Counted from the first letter of the stretch, positions 10,141-23,246 are shown. The stretch: 64,000 bases of DNA from Bemisia tabaci (GCF_918797505.1 NC_092794.1:77661345-77725344); one strand, 5' to 3'. Notes: generated by a model not told the origin, from the letters alone. A program made the numbers and translations.

Positions 10141-11640
10141 TACTTACCAAAAAAATTGATCAAAATCGGCAGCATAGCAACCGAAATACAGCGCATTGAA
10201 GGGTCGCGTCGGCCGTCCAGGGCCCTGAAACGGGCCGGGCGGCGCGCACCCGCGCGCATCACTTAAATTGATCTCACGACTTTATTTCTTATCGCACAGA
10301 AATGGTTTTGGTATCAAGTTAAACGACAAACAATTCTGCAGCTCCCTCAGGGTAGACCAAATATCCATTTTCTCGCCTGTTTAAAAGTTATTTGACCTCA
10401 AAGTTTCCGAAAATTGGAACATTTTTAGTCCAGCCCAATTTGAAAAAAAATATACGTCTGACAGGAAAAATGACAAGGAATAAAATTGTTTTCCTAGAAA
10501 TTACCTTTCATTTAAAAAAAAGTTGATCAAAATCGGATCCATAGCAGCCGAGGGACAGCGCTTTGAAAAAAAACTAAAATGGCGGACTTTAACGGCCGTC
10601 ATCTTGCTCCAGTCGCGGGGCTCAGAGTGGTTCCCCTTCCAAAATTGCTCCTGAGGGTACCACCAATGAGCCCTGAAAGCGGCAAATTCCGATCAAAAAG
10701 TGCAGGGTTCTTGCCATTTTCGGGTCGTAGACAACGGATTATAGCGAGGAGTAGCGAGCGGCTGCCTGCGAAATCGACGCGGTGACGCGACTCCAGTATC
10801 CGGCTAACAGTGCGGGACGGACGGCTTTTGCAGGTTCCTACCCAGGTCATTTTTGTGACTCAGGGATCATAGAGTGGGGACATTTGTCGACTTGGAGTTG
10901 AATAAACCATGACGGATGAGAAAAATGCTGACTCTTTTTCATTCTTATTGTCCTGAAGATTCGTCAATATGGAAGAAATTTTACGAAATTTGGCCAAAAT
11001 CGTAAATTTTGAGGCCTTCAAGTGACCTCTAAATTTTCGAATTTCGTGCTGAAATTTTCTTTGGTATGCTCTTTCATAAAATCGAACCGATTGAAGACGT
11101 GCCGTCATAACATTTCAGACTTTCTCCAAATAAGCCGTACCCTCTGTATCGTACTATACAGTTGAGAAAGTAATTATTAGGCATTCCTCTTCAATATTTG
11201 TTTTCGTTCTAGAAGTCTTTCTACTACTTCCTTTTCTTGAATTTCAGCGGTAGGAAAGAATTTTTATGCGTATTTATGGGACGCAGAAGCCTCAGAAATA
11301 TTATAATTCTATTTTTGAACTTAAGGGGAGTGTAACACCAAGGCTTCGGTTACAGGTAGAATAAAATTGCAAGTATAGGACAAAACGAGAACCTTTAGAC
11401 TAGACCACTCGAAGTAGGGCTGTTCTATCGGTTTTCGGTAAGCTACCGAAACAGTTCTGTTAAGAAAAAGTTACGATAAAAGCGCTCATGTCGATAGCGA
11501 TCAGAGTTTTCGGAGCTGACGAAAATAAGCTGTTGCCATTTGTACATCTATTCTACGCGCCACCGCGCCAGGCAATCTGACAAACACACGGGGCAACAAT
11601 GCATTGAGAGCGAGCTCTCAAAAATCCGATAAGGCCGGCT
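10141..11640. other. Intergenic, no gene recognised
   Basis: Two diverged copies of a short motif around TTGATCAAAATCGG are found near 10155 and 10523, each followed by a run ending in CAGCG(C/A)(A/T)TTGAA, so a diverged repeat unit is present. A GC-rich patch lies at 10200-10260. The short ORFs here show no family features. Confidence 0.4.
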
Positions 11641-11659
11641 GTTGTCGATATCATCGCCA

Positions 11660-12325
11660 CTGTCGGTACTGTAGTCCAGGCGCCTGGTACGTCTGCCTGG
11701 AATTTTGGGTACACAGCGATTTTTTGGCTTATTCTACGTTTTTTGGGTCGCTGAATCCGAATCTTCTTTTATATAGCGGCTACGCACGAGAAAAAATCCC
11801 GGATTTAGCTACTGTTTTGAATAGCTGACAAAATTTGGAAGAAAATGGTATATGAATATGCTAGGTTTGCTCAAAAATTGAGGAACCTCGGATCTCGGAA
11901 CTTTGGAACGCTTCGGAACTTAGCTGACCGCGGCGAGCCGGATCACGCGTTAACGGGTGCGCCGCGAAAACGTGAATGGGCGCGATGTTCACGATGCTTT
12001 ATCTTCCTCAATTTTTAAGCAAACCTAGCATATGCGTACACCATTTTCTTTCAAATTTTGTCAGCTATTCGAAACATTAGCTAAATCCGGGATTTTTTCT
12101 CATGCGTAGCCGCTACACAAAAAAACCGCAAAAAAGGCCTTTTTAGGCCATTTTTTCAAAATGGCGGAAAATGCTCACCAGATACGCGGTAGGAAACTTC
12201 AGATTCAGATTCAGCGACCCAAAAAACATAAAGTTAGCCGAAAAAATCGCTGTGTACCCAAAATTCCAGGTAGCCTCATTTTTAGCTACCAGGCGCCTGG
12301 ACTACTGCGCCAGTTTCAATAAGAG
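11660..12325. mobile_element. Foldback element (arms about 240-300 bp)
   Basis: Sequence around 11675-11885 returns as its reverse complement at about 12015-12310, with matching landmarks CCAGGCGCCTGG, GGGTACACAGCGATTTTTT and GCAAACCTAGCATAT. The loop is short and GC-rich (ACGCGTTAACGGG). Arm identity is moderate, with small insertions, so it is an old copy. No TSD was found and no coding region is present. Confidence 0.65.
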
Positions 12326-12514
12326 ACGATATCGAAAGTGTTCCGGCAAGAATTCGTTTAAACACCCCTATCTCGAAGAGGTGGGTGCAAAAGGCAAAGA
12401 GCCAAGGATAGGATGCCCCAATTTCTGAAATTTGAGAAAAGTTGAGCTCCCCAGGTCTATGCAACGCAGGTGGTGTACAGGCTATGCAAAGTAAAATTAA
12501 GGAATTTTTTTTTT

Positions 12515-12543
12515 TTTTCTTTCTTTCTTTCTTTCTTTTTTTA
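12515..12543 (+). repeat. Microsatellite (TTTC)n
   Basis: A short run of TTTC repeats within a longer pyrimidine tract between two foldback elements. Confidence 0.8.
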
Positions 12544-12601
12544 GTGGCACCCCAGCGCACTACAGAGATCATAAATATTTAGTATTTTGACGAAAATTGT
12601 G

Positions 12602-14312
12602 TCGTTTCTCTAAAGAAATCATCTAAACTACGGTTCTTTGGGCCCAAAATCTCGGCCGTTTGGCCGTATCTGTAGCCGGAAGGTCGCGAACGGCCAATTG
12701 AGGCGCGCAGTGAACTTGAGCCTCTTGCTGCCGACATAGGGTTGTGAATAGGTCATCCTAGCTGGAAATCGATGAGTTCCAAGTCTTCGAACGAAAGTTT
12801 TGCCCATTTTACCGTATCTCTAAGCCTTTGGCCTTAAATTATTATTTTCGGGGGAAAGGTAAATCTGCTTACCGGGCGCATCCGTAAATCGGCCCCTTAT
12901 AGCATTGCTGGCCGTTCCTGAAGCTTACATATTTCTTATACATACAGACAACTTGGCACATATCTCTGCTTCTCTTCTTTTCGCTTTTTTTATCGAAAGT
13001 ATTAGTCTTCTTAGGGGAACATTTACCAAACTAATGCCGAAGAGATGCTTTCAACCCTTCAGGACCCGGGGTAGCCGGAGATTTAATGTTCGCGTTGCGA
13101 TCTCATTCTCGTCTTCAGTCCTTTCACAGAACTGAAGAGTTGGGGTCATTTTATTTTAATACTACGATTACCTATGAACAAAAGAAAGAAAAGAAACCAA
13201 CTGAGAGACATGCGTATAGTAAAGACAAGGTATTGCAGTGAATTGACATTTCTTTCAATGCACTACTTTCAGTAGGAACAAGTACATGACACTTAATAAT
13301 CTTCCATACTGAAGTTACTTTATGTCCAGTGACAGTTTCTCTGAGTTCTAAAACTAGTAAAGACGCTGTTTCTCCGACTGTTCTCTCCTTTATGTCAGAG
13401 CTCTATAAATTTTCCTCGCAGTAATATTTAAAAGCAATAACAGAAATACGTCTAGCGCAGAAGTGTGCATTTTAAGCAAATCCACTCATTTCAAGTATAC
13501 CTCAACATTTTTGGATTTCTATCATGAACCTCGTCTTTAGCACAATCAGCGGTAGCACAAGGTTCATCATATAATTTGATTTGAATGGACTAAAGTGTCC
13601 ACAAGTACGAATTAAATTATTTCTGAGGGGCTTTAAATATTCGTAACGATCCATACATTGTACGAAACAAATCATCGCCAGTTATGATCCCCCTCCTCTC
13701 TTTCTTGCACGTCTCTTGAGTTAAATATTTTTTTCTCGAGAGAGTAGAATTTGAAAACTAAAACTATGATCCTAACTCTCCAGTTCTACGAAAGGACTGA
13801 AGACGAGAATGAGATCGCAACGCGAACAACACACGGCTACCGTGTGCCCTGAACGGTTGAAAGCAACTCTTCGGCGATGGTTTTGTAAATTTTCCCCTAA
13901 CATAACAAATACTTTCGATAAAAAAGCGAAAAGAAGAGAAGCAGACATGTGTGCCAAGCTGTCTGCCTGAAAATGCTACAAGGAGCCGAATTCACGGATG
14001 CGCCCGGTAAGGAGATTTAACTTTCCCCCGAAAATCGTAGCTTAAAGCCAAAGGCTCAGAGATACGATAAAATGGCCAACATTTTCGCCCAAAGATTCGT
14101 AACTCATCGATTTCCGGCTGGGATGACCTATTCTCAACCCTACGTCGGCAGCAAGAGGCTGGAGTTCACTGGGCGGCCTAAGGGGCGCGCCGGAAGGTGG
14201 TTACCGCGCCTCAATTGGCCGTTCGCGACTTTCCGGCTACAGATAAGGCCAAACGAACAGGATGTTTGGTCTAAAGATCCGTAATTTGATGACTTCTAAA
14301 GAGAAACGAAAA
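12602..14312. mobile_element. Foldback element with about 530-bp arms
   Basis: Arms at about 12602-13135 and 13770-14312 are inverted copies. The tips read CGTTTCTCTAAAGAA and its near complement; shared interior landmarks include GGCCGTTCGCGACTTTCCGG and GAAAAGAAGAGAAGCAGA. The central 630 bp (13136-13770) is single copy and non-coding. The superfamily is unknown because no clean TSD was seen. The ORFs in the arms are mirror images and are not taken as genes. Confidence 0.7.
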
Positions 14313-14779
14313 AGCAAGCTCCTCGATCAAGACCCTTCGATCTTCAAGCATTGCTGCTTCAATCTTCGCAATTGTCTCGTCAGAAAAGAACGGCCGGCCG
14401 CTTTTTTCTTCGTCATGACAGTCGGTGCAATCTCCTGCGAATTTTCGACACCGTTTGCGCGTTTTTTACTATACCTATAACATATACTAGCTGACGATGA
14501 ATGTCAATGGGTTTTACGCCCTTTAAAATAAAAAACCGTATCACTTTGTCACCCTGACGGTGACAACAGGAAGAGAGAGGTGGCGGTTGAGCACTACGAC
14601 AAGGGTTAGGAAAACTGCAGCCACGACTCCAAAAGTGGACGAAAAATGGTGATTTGACGAATATCCGATCGAAATGGTGATTGTATTAAAAAATAGACTA
14701 GGATATTAGCTTCAGAACGATGTAATAATTTTGGAAATTATGTGATTTTATTCACTTGAAAAATAATAAAGAGGGACTT

Positions 14780-14925
14780 TACTTTTGAGATACCACTCGT
14801 ATACGAAGGAGTGTTTTTCCAACAATCATGTAAGGAACTTGCATTTGGATTTTATGACAAATGCAAGCTCCTTACATGATTATTAGGAAAAACACCCATT
14901 CGTATAGAACATTTATCTTTTTGAA
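14780..14925. repeat. Palindromic MITE-like hairpin
   Basis: Roughly 35-45-bp arms (CATGTAAGGA(A/G)CTTGCATTTG and its complement, extending into GTTTTTCC and ACTCGTATACGAA) around a 10-bp spacer. It would form a long hairpin in single strands or RNA. Confidence 0.7.
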
Positions 14926-15029
14926 GCCCACTCCCTACGTTGCTTCGTTAACTGTGTCCATTTTAGGCATGCCAGTGGTGACTTTGTTCACGGTTTTTTT
15001 AACATGGTTCTCAAAGATCAAGATTGGTC

Positions 15030-15435
15030 TATAGTCACCCTGAGATAAGTTACTTCTGCGCACCGATCCATGCTTGTTCTCCCTTTTCCAATCCAAGCCG
15101 CCATAAGTTTTTGTGTCTTATTGCGTCTATTTCTTGCAGTACGGCACCCTTCAGTAACACTCTTTTTGTCTTCTCTGTACCTCATTCCAGTTTAGCCTTT
15201 CCTAACCATTCTTTCAGGTCTATCATTAGTATTATTTCATTAAGCTTCTTTTCGAGGGCCGCCCTACTGGATTCTCCAACCAGAATCACCAGGTCATCGA
15301 TATATGCTAACACGTGAACTTTGTCTCCGGAGTTAGTTCTTGACGATTCGTGAAGTAAGATTAGCCATACTACTACTGGTCCCAGGACACTAGCTTGTAG
15401 ACATCCCTCTCCCACTATAGAATCGGTATCAACAT
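15030..15435 (-). pseudogene. Non-LTR retrotransposon reverse transcriptase fragment
   Basis: The minus-strand frame contains QASVLGP followed about 23 residues later by YIDDLVILV and then SRAALEKKLNEI. These match the pattern of RT motifs in R1/Jockey/I-type LINE elements (usually PQGSVLGP and YADDL). Substitutions in both motifs and stop codons below 15182 show a decayed fragment. No endonuclease, ORF1 or poly(A) tail is visible around it, so its clade is uncertain. Confidence 0.65.
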
Positions 15436-15442
15436 AATGACG

Positions 15443-15576
15443 GCCTCATCTGACTCGTTCAATTGTTAATACAATCTCAGTATAGCAGTTGCTGTTGTAA
15501 ATAAAGCCTCACCTGACTCGTCCAATTTTTAATACAATCTCAGTCTATCAGTTGCTGTTGTAAATAAGGCTTCATA
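15443..15576 (+). repeat. Tandem duplication, about 66-bp unit, two copies
   Basis: Two adjacent imperfect copies share CTGACTCGT(T/C)CAATT, TTAATACAATCTCAGT and CAGTTGCTGTTGTAAATAA. No coding potential was seen. The following stretch, 15577-16245, holds nothing recognisable. Confidence 0.8.
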
Positions 15577-18500
15577 AAAGTTAAGAATAATATTATTCTC
15601 AACATAGATGTTGCAGTGTAGATTTGAATTTTTCGGCTTCGGTCATCAATTGGCAACATAATGTTTCTTGCGAACTGTTGAACTTAATTAGATGAATAAA
15701 TAGATTATCCTTGTTTTAGGATACCACTGCACTACGTAACTCAGTTTATGAAAAATCCTGTGATAGTATAGTATCAAATAGATATACATCTGTGCTTCAA
15801 ACACTTCGCCTGGAAAATGTATTTTAAAGGCAATATAAGAAATGAGAATGCTCTATTTACAAATCAAAGAGTCTTGAGTCTGCTTTGCTTGAAATTACAT
15901 GAATCTGAGCCAGAGTTCCGCCAGATAAGCTTCAAAACTTTAGAAGAACGGTTCTAGGGATGTTACGGTCTTGGGTTTTCAGTCCATTTGCCACTGAAAG
16001 AGAGAGATAAAACACGGATATTAAGCGGTGACAATGATGATTCGAAAGAGATAAAGTTAGACCATCAACCATGAAGAGCCAAGAGACAGATAAAAGGAGA
16101 GGCACGAGTGAAACCTTAAGAGTAGAAATGCTTAAACTAATCTTACTTAACCTGGTCTAGCGAAAAATAATTTTAAGTATGATTTCATTTATACTTAGGA
16201 TCTGTCATGAGGTGTGTTACACCCTTTGATCAATGCTTTGAAAACCTGACACGATGCGCCTGAACTCACTTTAAATGCGACTTTGTTGTACATCAAAAAT
16301 TCAAGTTGGAGGTTGTAGTGGGGTACTCCCTGATGGGTTTTTGGGCAATTTCGAAATAGGTTGTCGGAGCTCCTCGAAAAATAATCGCATTTTTGTGGTT
16401 TTTTAGGGGTAAAATAGCAAAATTGGCCTCGGGGCGACAAATTAAACCCCCTCTCCCTCATCCTTGCCTTGACCGATCTGAATTTTTAGTATGTTTTTAC
16501 CTGGTATAAGATGGGACTTTTCTGAAATTTTCATGCCCATACAAATTTTTTTGCTCCCGCGGCAGCGTTGCAAAGTTGCGGACTCCAAAATATCGAATTT
16601 AATGATAAAATGAAGGTTTCGGAGTGCGATTTCCATTCAAAATCAAAAATTCAAATTGTAAGTTGTAGTAGGGTACTGCCTGATGGGGTTTTGGCCAATT
16701 TCGAAGTAGAGTGTTTGAGATTTTTGAAAAATAATCGAATTTTTGCGGTTTTTTAAGGGTAAAATAGCACACTGAGCACGGGGCGGCAAGTTAAACCTTT
16801 TCTCTCTCATCCTTGCCGTGACTGATCTGAACTTTTAGTATGTATTAACCTGGTATAAGATGTGACTTTTCTGAAATTTTCATGCCCATACAAAATTTTT
16901 TGCCCCCCGCGGCAGCGTTGCCAAGTTGCGGACTCAAAAATATCGAATTTGATGATAAAATGAAGGTTTCGAGGTGTGATTTCCTCCAAAATTTCACGAA
17001 AAATGTGCAATCTGAGAGTTTTCGATAAGAAAAGGCATATTTGAACAATTTAGAGTTGCAGTGTTGCCAGCTTTCGATTTAAAATTCGTCAAAATGACCC
17101 AAATCGCGTTGCAACCTCAAGCGCTGGATTTTTATTTCGTTCAGAATTGGTTATTATGGTTCTTCTGTACTCTATGCATTTAGGTACCGTGAAAATTATG
17201 CCATTACTTACTTGATGGGTGCAGCTAACTCAAAAAGAGAGGCCGGATAAAGCGATGAGTCGGGGGAAAACGAGTGGTTCGGGTTGACAGAAAGTTCTTA
17301 AATATACTCCATCACCAGAAAGTAGAATTTGAGATCTTTCTCCCACCCCCCAAACCTTATCCCTGTTGCAGTCAATCCTTTGAACATCTTATCTGACATT
17401 TTGCCCCCGAATTTTTCCCAAAAACACAAAAAAAAAAAAACTAGATGACGAAATTATGACTTTTTATGATCGGAACAAACCTGATGGAGTCCATCTAAAT
17501 TCAAGAGGCCTCTTGATCATCTGAAATCTCATGCAACAGAGTTTGCCATGAATGGTATGTTTCCTTATTTAGTCCAGAAATATTTTATTTTTCGGAATGT
17601 CAAACATGTCTTATACAACCAAAAATTTACAAAGCATTTTTAATTTCGTCATCTAGTTTATTTTTTTTTTTTATGAGGGAGTTTATTTTCAACATTACTC
17701 AAATTTATCGTGATCTTTTGTAATTTTTTTATTCTTTAAATTGTCGAAGGTATTTTCTTTACAGTAAGAAGTCTTCTGGATTCGAACTATCCAATCCGCT
17801 GTATGAGAGGAGGTCGAATTCAGGGACATCATAGCGTTATTTGAATCGTTGTTATCCACCCATTTTATTTGTGTTTTTATTTTTCATGTTTTTGGGAAAA
17901 ATTCGGGGGCAAAATTTCAGATAAGATGTTCAAAGGATTGACTGCAACAGGGATAAGGTTTGGGGGGTGGGAGAAAGTTCTCAAATTCTACTTTCTGGTG
18001 ATGGAGTATATTTAAGAACTTTCTGTCAACCCGAACCGCTCGTTTTCCCCCGACTCATCGCTTTATCCGGCCTCTCTTTTTGAGTTAGCTGCACCCATCA
18101 AGTAAGTAATGGCATAATTTTCACGGTACCTAAATGCATAGAGTACAGAAGAACCATAATAACCAATTCTGAACGAAATAAAAATCCAGCGCTTGAGGTT
18201 GCAACGCGATTTGGGTCATTTTGACGAATTTTAAATCGAAAGCTGGCAACACTGCAACTCTAAATTGTTCAAATATGCCTTTTCTTATCGAAAACTCTCA
18301 GATTGCACATTTTTCGTGAAATTTTGGAGGAAATCACACCTCGAAACCTTCATTTTATCATCAAATTCGATATTTTTGAGTCCGCAACTTGGCAACGCTG
18401 CCGCGGGGGGCAAAAAATTTTGTATGGGCATGAAAATTTCAGAAAAGTCACATCTTATACCAGGTTAATCTATATAAATAAAATCGTTGGGGGTTTCACT

Positions 18501-19867
18501 GTAACGCTTATTTCTGGAGTTCTACCGGACCGATTTCGACGATGCTTGACTCTGGTGAAAGCCCTTGACGTCCCGATGTCCGCAAAACTTTCAGACTTCC
18601 AAATTTTTCAGCCTCTTTCGCTTGAGACGCTCTTGAAGCCAAATCCACCCCCCTCCGACCTTAAGTTTCCGAGAGTTGCGGTATGTTTCCGTTGTAACGC
18701 CTAATTTGAGAGATCTACCGGGGCGATTTTTACGATTTTTGGGTCGACCGCAAGCTCCTAGCTTCTAGATGCTCGCAAAATTGTCAGACTTCCAAATTTT
18801 TCAGACTCTTCTTCCTGAGACGCTCTTAAAGCCAAATCCACCCCCCTCCGGCCTTGAGTTCTCGGGAATTGGTTATGTTCCTGTTGTAACGCCTATTTTG
18901 AGAGATCTACCGGGGCGATTTTTACGATTTTTGGGTCCATTGAAAGCTTCTAGCTCCTAGATGCTCGCAAAACTATGAGAATTTCCAATTTTTCAGCCAT
19001 ATCTGTGTAAACCCCAGAGAAATGCAAATAGACCCCTCTCCATATTACTACTACACAGCCTTCACCCAACGCCGAAGGTCAAACTCGGACTCTGTCTCAG
19101 CACTGCTCTGTCTGAATAAAAGGAAGCCGCCCCAGCTACGTGGTTCCATAAAACTGTCGAAGCGGCGCGATGACATGGGTTTTCCCGTCCTTTTGTCTAA
19201 CAACCCTCGAGACCGAGACTGCTCGCTACGGGATCGCAGCCCTATTGTCTCATATGCCAAACAAAATCTGACCCTCAAAATTTAAAGACAGTAAAAATGC
19301 AATTTTTTCTATCATTCGGAAATTGTTTTTACAGTGTATATTTTTCGATTCGCGGTGAAATTTTGAGCAGAATGGTGGTCAAACTAATGAAAATACATGA
19401 TTCTACGGTACACTAAAATCGATACCACAACTGCTGCATTTATAACTTGCTGAACGATATTTCCGTTACTTATCAACATATCACGACGAAATTTAGTTCA
19501 TTGTAATATACTTTTTTAGCAGAGCGTAAATTTACTGGGAAAGTTGAAATCGAACCCGATGAGAGAAATTTCATCAATTTTTTTGGAGCTCCACTAGGCC
19601 GAGCAGGAAGGGAAAAAAGGATGACGAATTGAGATCTATTGCTGTCGCCTGGTCTCCTGACTCCTGACTCATGTCCAGGCCCAGCTATTCTTGAACGCTT
19701 TGACGAGATTTTGTCGGCAGACAAGTCAAAACATGATTTTTCGACCAGGGAGCGACATCCAGACCTCGCGCTAATGCTCTCATTGTATTTTTATTGGAGT
19801 TATGTCCGAATATTTTGAAAAAAGCCGAAAATGGTCTCTTTTTTAAAGCGCAGTGTTTGCAATTCTG

Positions 19868-20117
19868 CCCTGCTACGGAAGAACGACATATGAACATTCG
19901 AGAGTTGCCAAATTTTCTTCGATAAAATGTTTATTTTTGAGGAAAATTATGAATATTTTCCCCATGAAATTTTCAGACGTTTTAGATTAAATTAAAAACA
20001 AAATTAACCAAGAAATTGGTAGACAAGCATTCAAAAATTTTCCTGAAATTTCGTGGTTTTCGAGGGGAAATTTGGCAACGTCTGAAGACTCATACGGCGT
20101 TCTTCCTTACCACTGCA
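19868..20117. mobile_element. About 250-bp MITE inside the Helitron
   Basis: Imperfect terminal inverted repeats of about 50 bp (CTGCAGTGGTAAGGAAGAAC type at the right end, with GTTGCCAAATTT further in) surround an AT-rich centre. The same TIR type occurs at about 30743-30991. The flanks read AATT on both sides, a possible 4-bp TSD. Confidence 0.6.
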
Positions 20118-21234
20118 GAATTATGTTCGTCCCTCCCGTTACCCCTACATCAGCCACCTTTATCGAAGAGCAAAGGAAAACCGTGGGAAAAAACAGGAAA
20201 CAAAATGTTTTCAGGACTGAATTGCTTCCTTTGAATTGCTTCCTCTGAGTTGCTCCGAAAATCAGTCTATTCGTGTACGTTGCCAACTTAGCTGCATCCT
20301 GCATCTCGAGAGCAACACTGATTAGATTTCGAAATCTCGCGACTTATTGAGAGGTTGCCCATCGCTCATCTGCTTTCGTCGGATACGTTCTTTTACGGTT
20401 ATGTTAGTAGATCAATGGGTACTTAACAATATCTGCTCAATTTTTCTTTCTTTTTTCACGGAACATTTCCGATTCGTGAGTGTCCGATATTGAGTGATCC
20501 TATTTTGCCTCTGTATTCGCGAGATACGTTCTTTTGCGGCCGCGCCAGTCGATGAATGGATATTTAGCAATTTCTATTCATACTTTCTTTCCTTTCTTTT
20601 TTTTTACGGAATATCCTCGGTTTTTTAGTGTCCAACCCAGTGCGAGGCTATTATACACCTGTTTTCGCCAGAAACGTTCTACACAATTTCTACTCATACT
20701 TTCTGGGTGCAAATGTGCGAGATTGTTGCGTCCTGTGCATGAAGTTTGTCTCTTTTTAGTGCGTATACTAATTAATGAGTCTAATAATTTACACATTCAA
20801 ACAATTCACTCGAATTTTTTACGCAGAATGTTCCTTGAGTGAGTAGCTAACGACTAGGAGGAGTAACTCCAAATTTACATGTATTTTGCCGGTCAGTGCC
20901 GAGTAACCGAAAATCCTTCTTTTATAAGGTAATACGTTTTGTACCCCGTTCGTTCATACATTTGCGCGAAATTCATTTTAAAATACATTCATTTATATGA
21001 TGGCCAAATGCATGAGATGCTTTTTTTTCATGTAACATTCGAAATTGTCTCTTTTCTTAAGTCCTAAACTTCTCTACTACTGGCGCCACCCGACGTATGA
21101 TTGTTTAAGTCTGTAGCTTTGGCGTGGTGTTGGCTGGAGTCCTGGAGGACGCCAGTGAGCTACTCCTCCTGGCCAATACCAAGTGCGCAGGGCTTACATT
21201 GCCATATTCCGGAGGGACTTCGCCTTATTTAACT

Positions 21235-21292
21235 CACAGTTAATGCCCCCCCCCCCATTTAACTCACAGTTAATGCCCCCCCCCCCCCCCGA
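21235..21292 (+). repeat. Short tandem duplication with poly-C runs
   Basis: ATTTAACTCACAGTTAATGC occurs twice, each copy followed by a C run of more than 10. Confidence 0.8.
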
Positions 21293-22431
21293 AGAAAAAT
21301 TCCTTACAGGAAAACTATCCATAATGCTTCTTGGCATTTTCGCGTAATTTCGTTTTTCTTTTGAAAATTTACAAGGAAGAGCATTACGGAACTGAAAACA
21401 GGTAAACTAATTTAGGAAGGAATGCCTCTCGTATTCATGTATTCAGAAGAGTTCTTATTGGATTACATTACTTTATCATCTTTTTGCATTTATGGCACGG
21501 AATACGGCTCGCTTGCGAGCCGTAAGTCACTCGCGAAGCGAGTGACCGGGGGTCCAGGGGGCGGAGCCCCCGGCTAGACGCGAGGCGAGCGAAGCGAGCC
21601 ACAGCGGCTAGTACATACTAAAAGTTCAGATCAGTCACGGCAAGGATGAGAGAGAAAAGGTTTAACTTGCCGCCCCGTGCTCAGTGTGCTATTTTACCCT
21701 TAAAAAACCGCAAAAATTCGATTATTTTTCAAAAATCTCAAACACTCTACTTCGAAATTGGCCAAAACCCCATCAGGCAGTACCCTACTACAACTTACAA
21801 TTTGAATTTTTGATTTTGAATGGAAATCACACTCCGAAACCTTCATTTTATCATTAAATTCGATATTTTGGAGTCCGCAACTTTGCAACGCTGCCGCGGG
21901 AGCAAAAAAATTTGTATGGGCATGAAAATTTCAGAAAAGTCCCATCTTATACCAGGTAAAAACATACTAAAAATTCAGATCGGTCAAGGCAAGGATGAGG
22001 GAGAGGGGGTTTAATTTGTCGCCCCGAGGCCAATTTTGCTATTTTACCCCTAAAAAACCACAAAAATGCGATTATTTTTCGAGGAGCTCCGACAACCTAT
22101 TTCGAAATTGCCCAAAAACCCATCAGGGAGTACCCCACTACAACCTCCAACTTGAATTTTTGATGTACAACAAAGTCGCATTTAAAGTGAGTTCAGGCGC
22201 ACCGTGCTGAATGATTAGATCATGAACGCTAGAGCTGGTAGGGAAGTAATGGAGTCAGTTAAGCTCGGGAGGGATTTACCGACAAATAGCCGATTCGTAC
22301 AGTTTTCGGTACGAGAATGACGATGCGCACAGTACAATTTCACGAAAATTTGTCGCCACGGGGATATAAAGCTTCCTTTTTAGGGGTCCTCAAAAACATG
22401 TTTGAACCGTTTCGATCGTACCGCCATCAAT

Positions 22432-22466
22432 CTTCTCATCTACGCTTCGTAGATGAGAAGATGGCG
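22432..22466. repeat. Perfect 14-bp-stem hairpin
   Basis: TCTTCTCATCTACG, a 3-base loop, then the exact complement. It lies in an otherwise featureless stretch (22207-23244). Confidence 0.75.
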
Positions 22467-23246
22467 GCGGCGAAGCCAACCTACTTACTACCGCCACGCT
22501 GTCTCTGTTGACATTAAGATTTCTCGTTTGAGGTTAAGTGAGTTTTCTAAGAATGTTTCATATCCTATATAAAACCGTAACGCATTCTGATTGAAAAGCT
22601 CCCAGATATTATAAACAATTGGCTAAAATCACAAACGAATGAACCTACATAACCTCCAATTGACCGACAATAACACACCGCCAACAAGACGCAGCCGTGT
22701 AGTCTTCCAGTATGGATTCCGCCACCATACTGATCGTGATGGGCACATTTGAAACCTACGAGCGCGCGGTTCAAACCCTGTTTTAGGCGACCCTGATTTT
22801 TGGCACTTTCAAATCAACTTTTCTTTCGGTTGCAGTCCTCAAAAATATTTGGAAAAAACTGTAAGCTTCGGCCACTCACTACTTTTGTATGACATAATAA
22901 AAAATGACTTAACTGACTCATTGGCATGGATGATATGAACAGTAGGACGAGACAACGATCTACATGTGAAATTGTTGAACCTTTCGAGGAGGATTCTACT
23001 AAAGATGGCTGATAGATATCTACATAATGGACTAGAATTACGGAATAAAACGCGAAAGGCAAAGACAACAATAAGTTAACATGACATTCAAGACATTGGT
23101 GAAAAAGAACAGAAATATGAGTATCAAGATGCCGGCCCCAGCAGGGACGAATTGACACGCTGCATACACATTAACAACTTTACGGTTGTAATATAACATC
23201 TTCCCCACAGTAAAAAGGACGTTTTCTTTCACGAGGAGAAAACATA

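Larger units (their letters stand above)
18469..21611 (+). mobile_element. Non-autonomous Helitron, 3143 bp
   Basis: Starts TCTATATAAATAAAATCG immediately after a host A and ends ...CAGCGGCTAG immediately before a host T, the canonical 5'-TC...CTAG-3' and A^T insertion. The empty site is visible in the opposite arm of the interrupted foldback (GGTTAATACATAC). The last 110 bp (about 21500-21611) hold four successive GC-rich hairpins such as GGGGGCGGAGCCCCC. The 5' part has three related units of about 187 bp (near 18497, 18695 and 18883) around GATCTACCGGGGCGATTTTT. No Rep/helicase gene is present, so it must be moved in trans. It carries a nested MITE at about 19868-20117 and degenerate tandem repeats at 20385-20700. 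No captured gene was recognised. Confidence 0.9.
16250..22206. mobile_element. 2.8-kb foldback element, split by a Helitron
   Basis: The left arm (16250 to about 17430) and right arm (about 17890-18468 plus 21612-22206) are inverted copies with tips CAC(G)(A/G)TGCGCCTGAAC. They are flanked by the 4-bp repeat CTGA (16246-16249 and 22207-22210). The right arm is broken at 18468/21612 by a 3143-bp Helitron; removing it restores uninterrupted complementarity with 16836-16852 of the left arm. Each arm contains two tandem, related units of about 350 bp that share GGCAGCGTTGC and ATGATAAAATGAAGGTTTCG. The mirror-image ORFs here are not genes. The loop is about 17431-17890 and carries its own small inverted pair around CTAGATGACGAAATTA. 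The superfamily is not assigned. Confidence 0.85.

Noticed and set aside
10579..10850. Overlapping ORFs near a GC-rich patch
   Set aside because: Short, present on both strands, no splice context or family signature.
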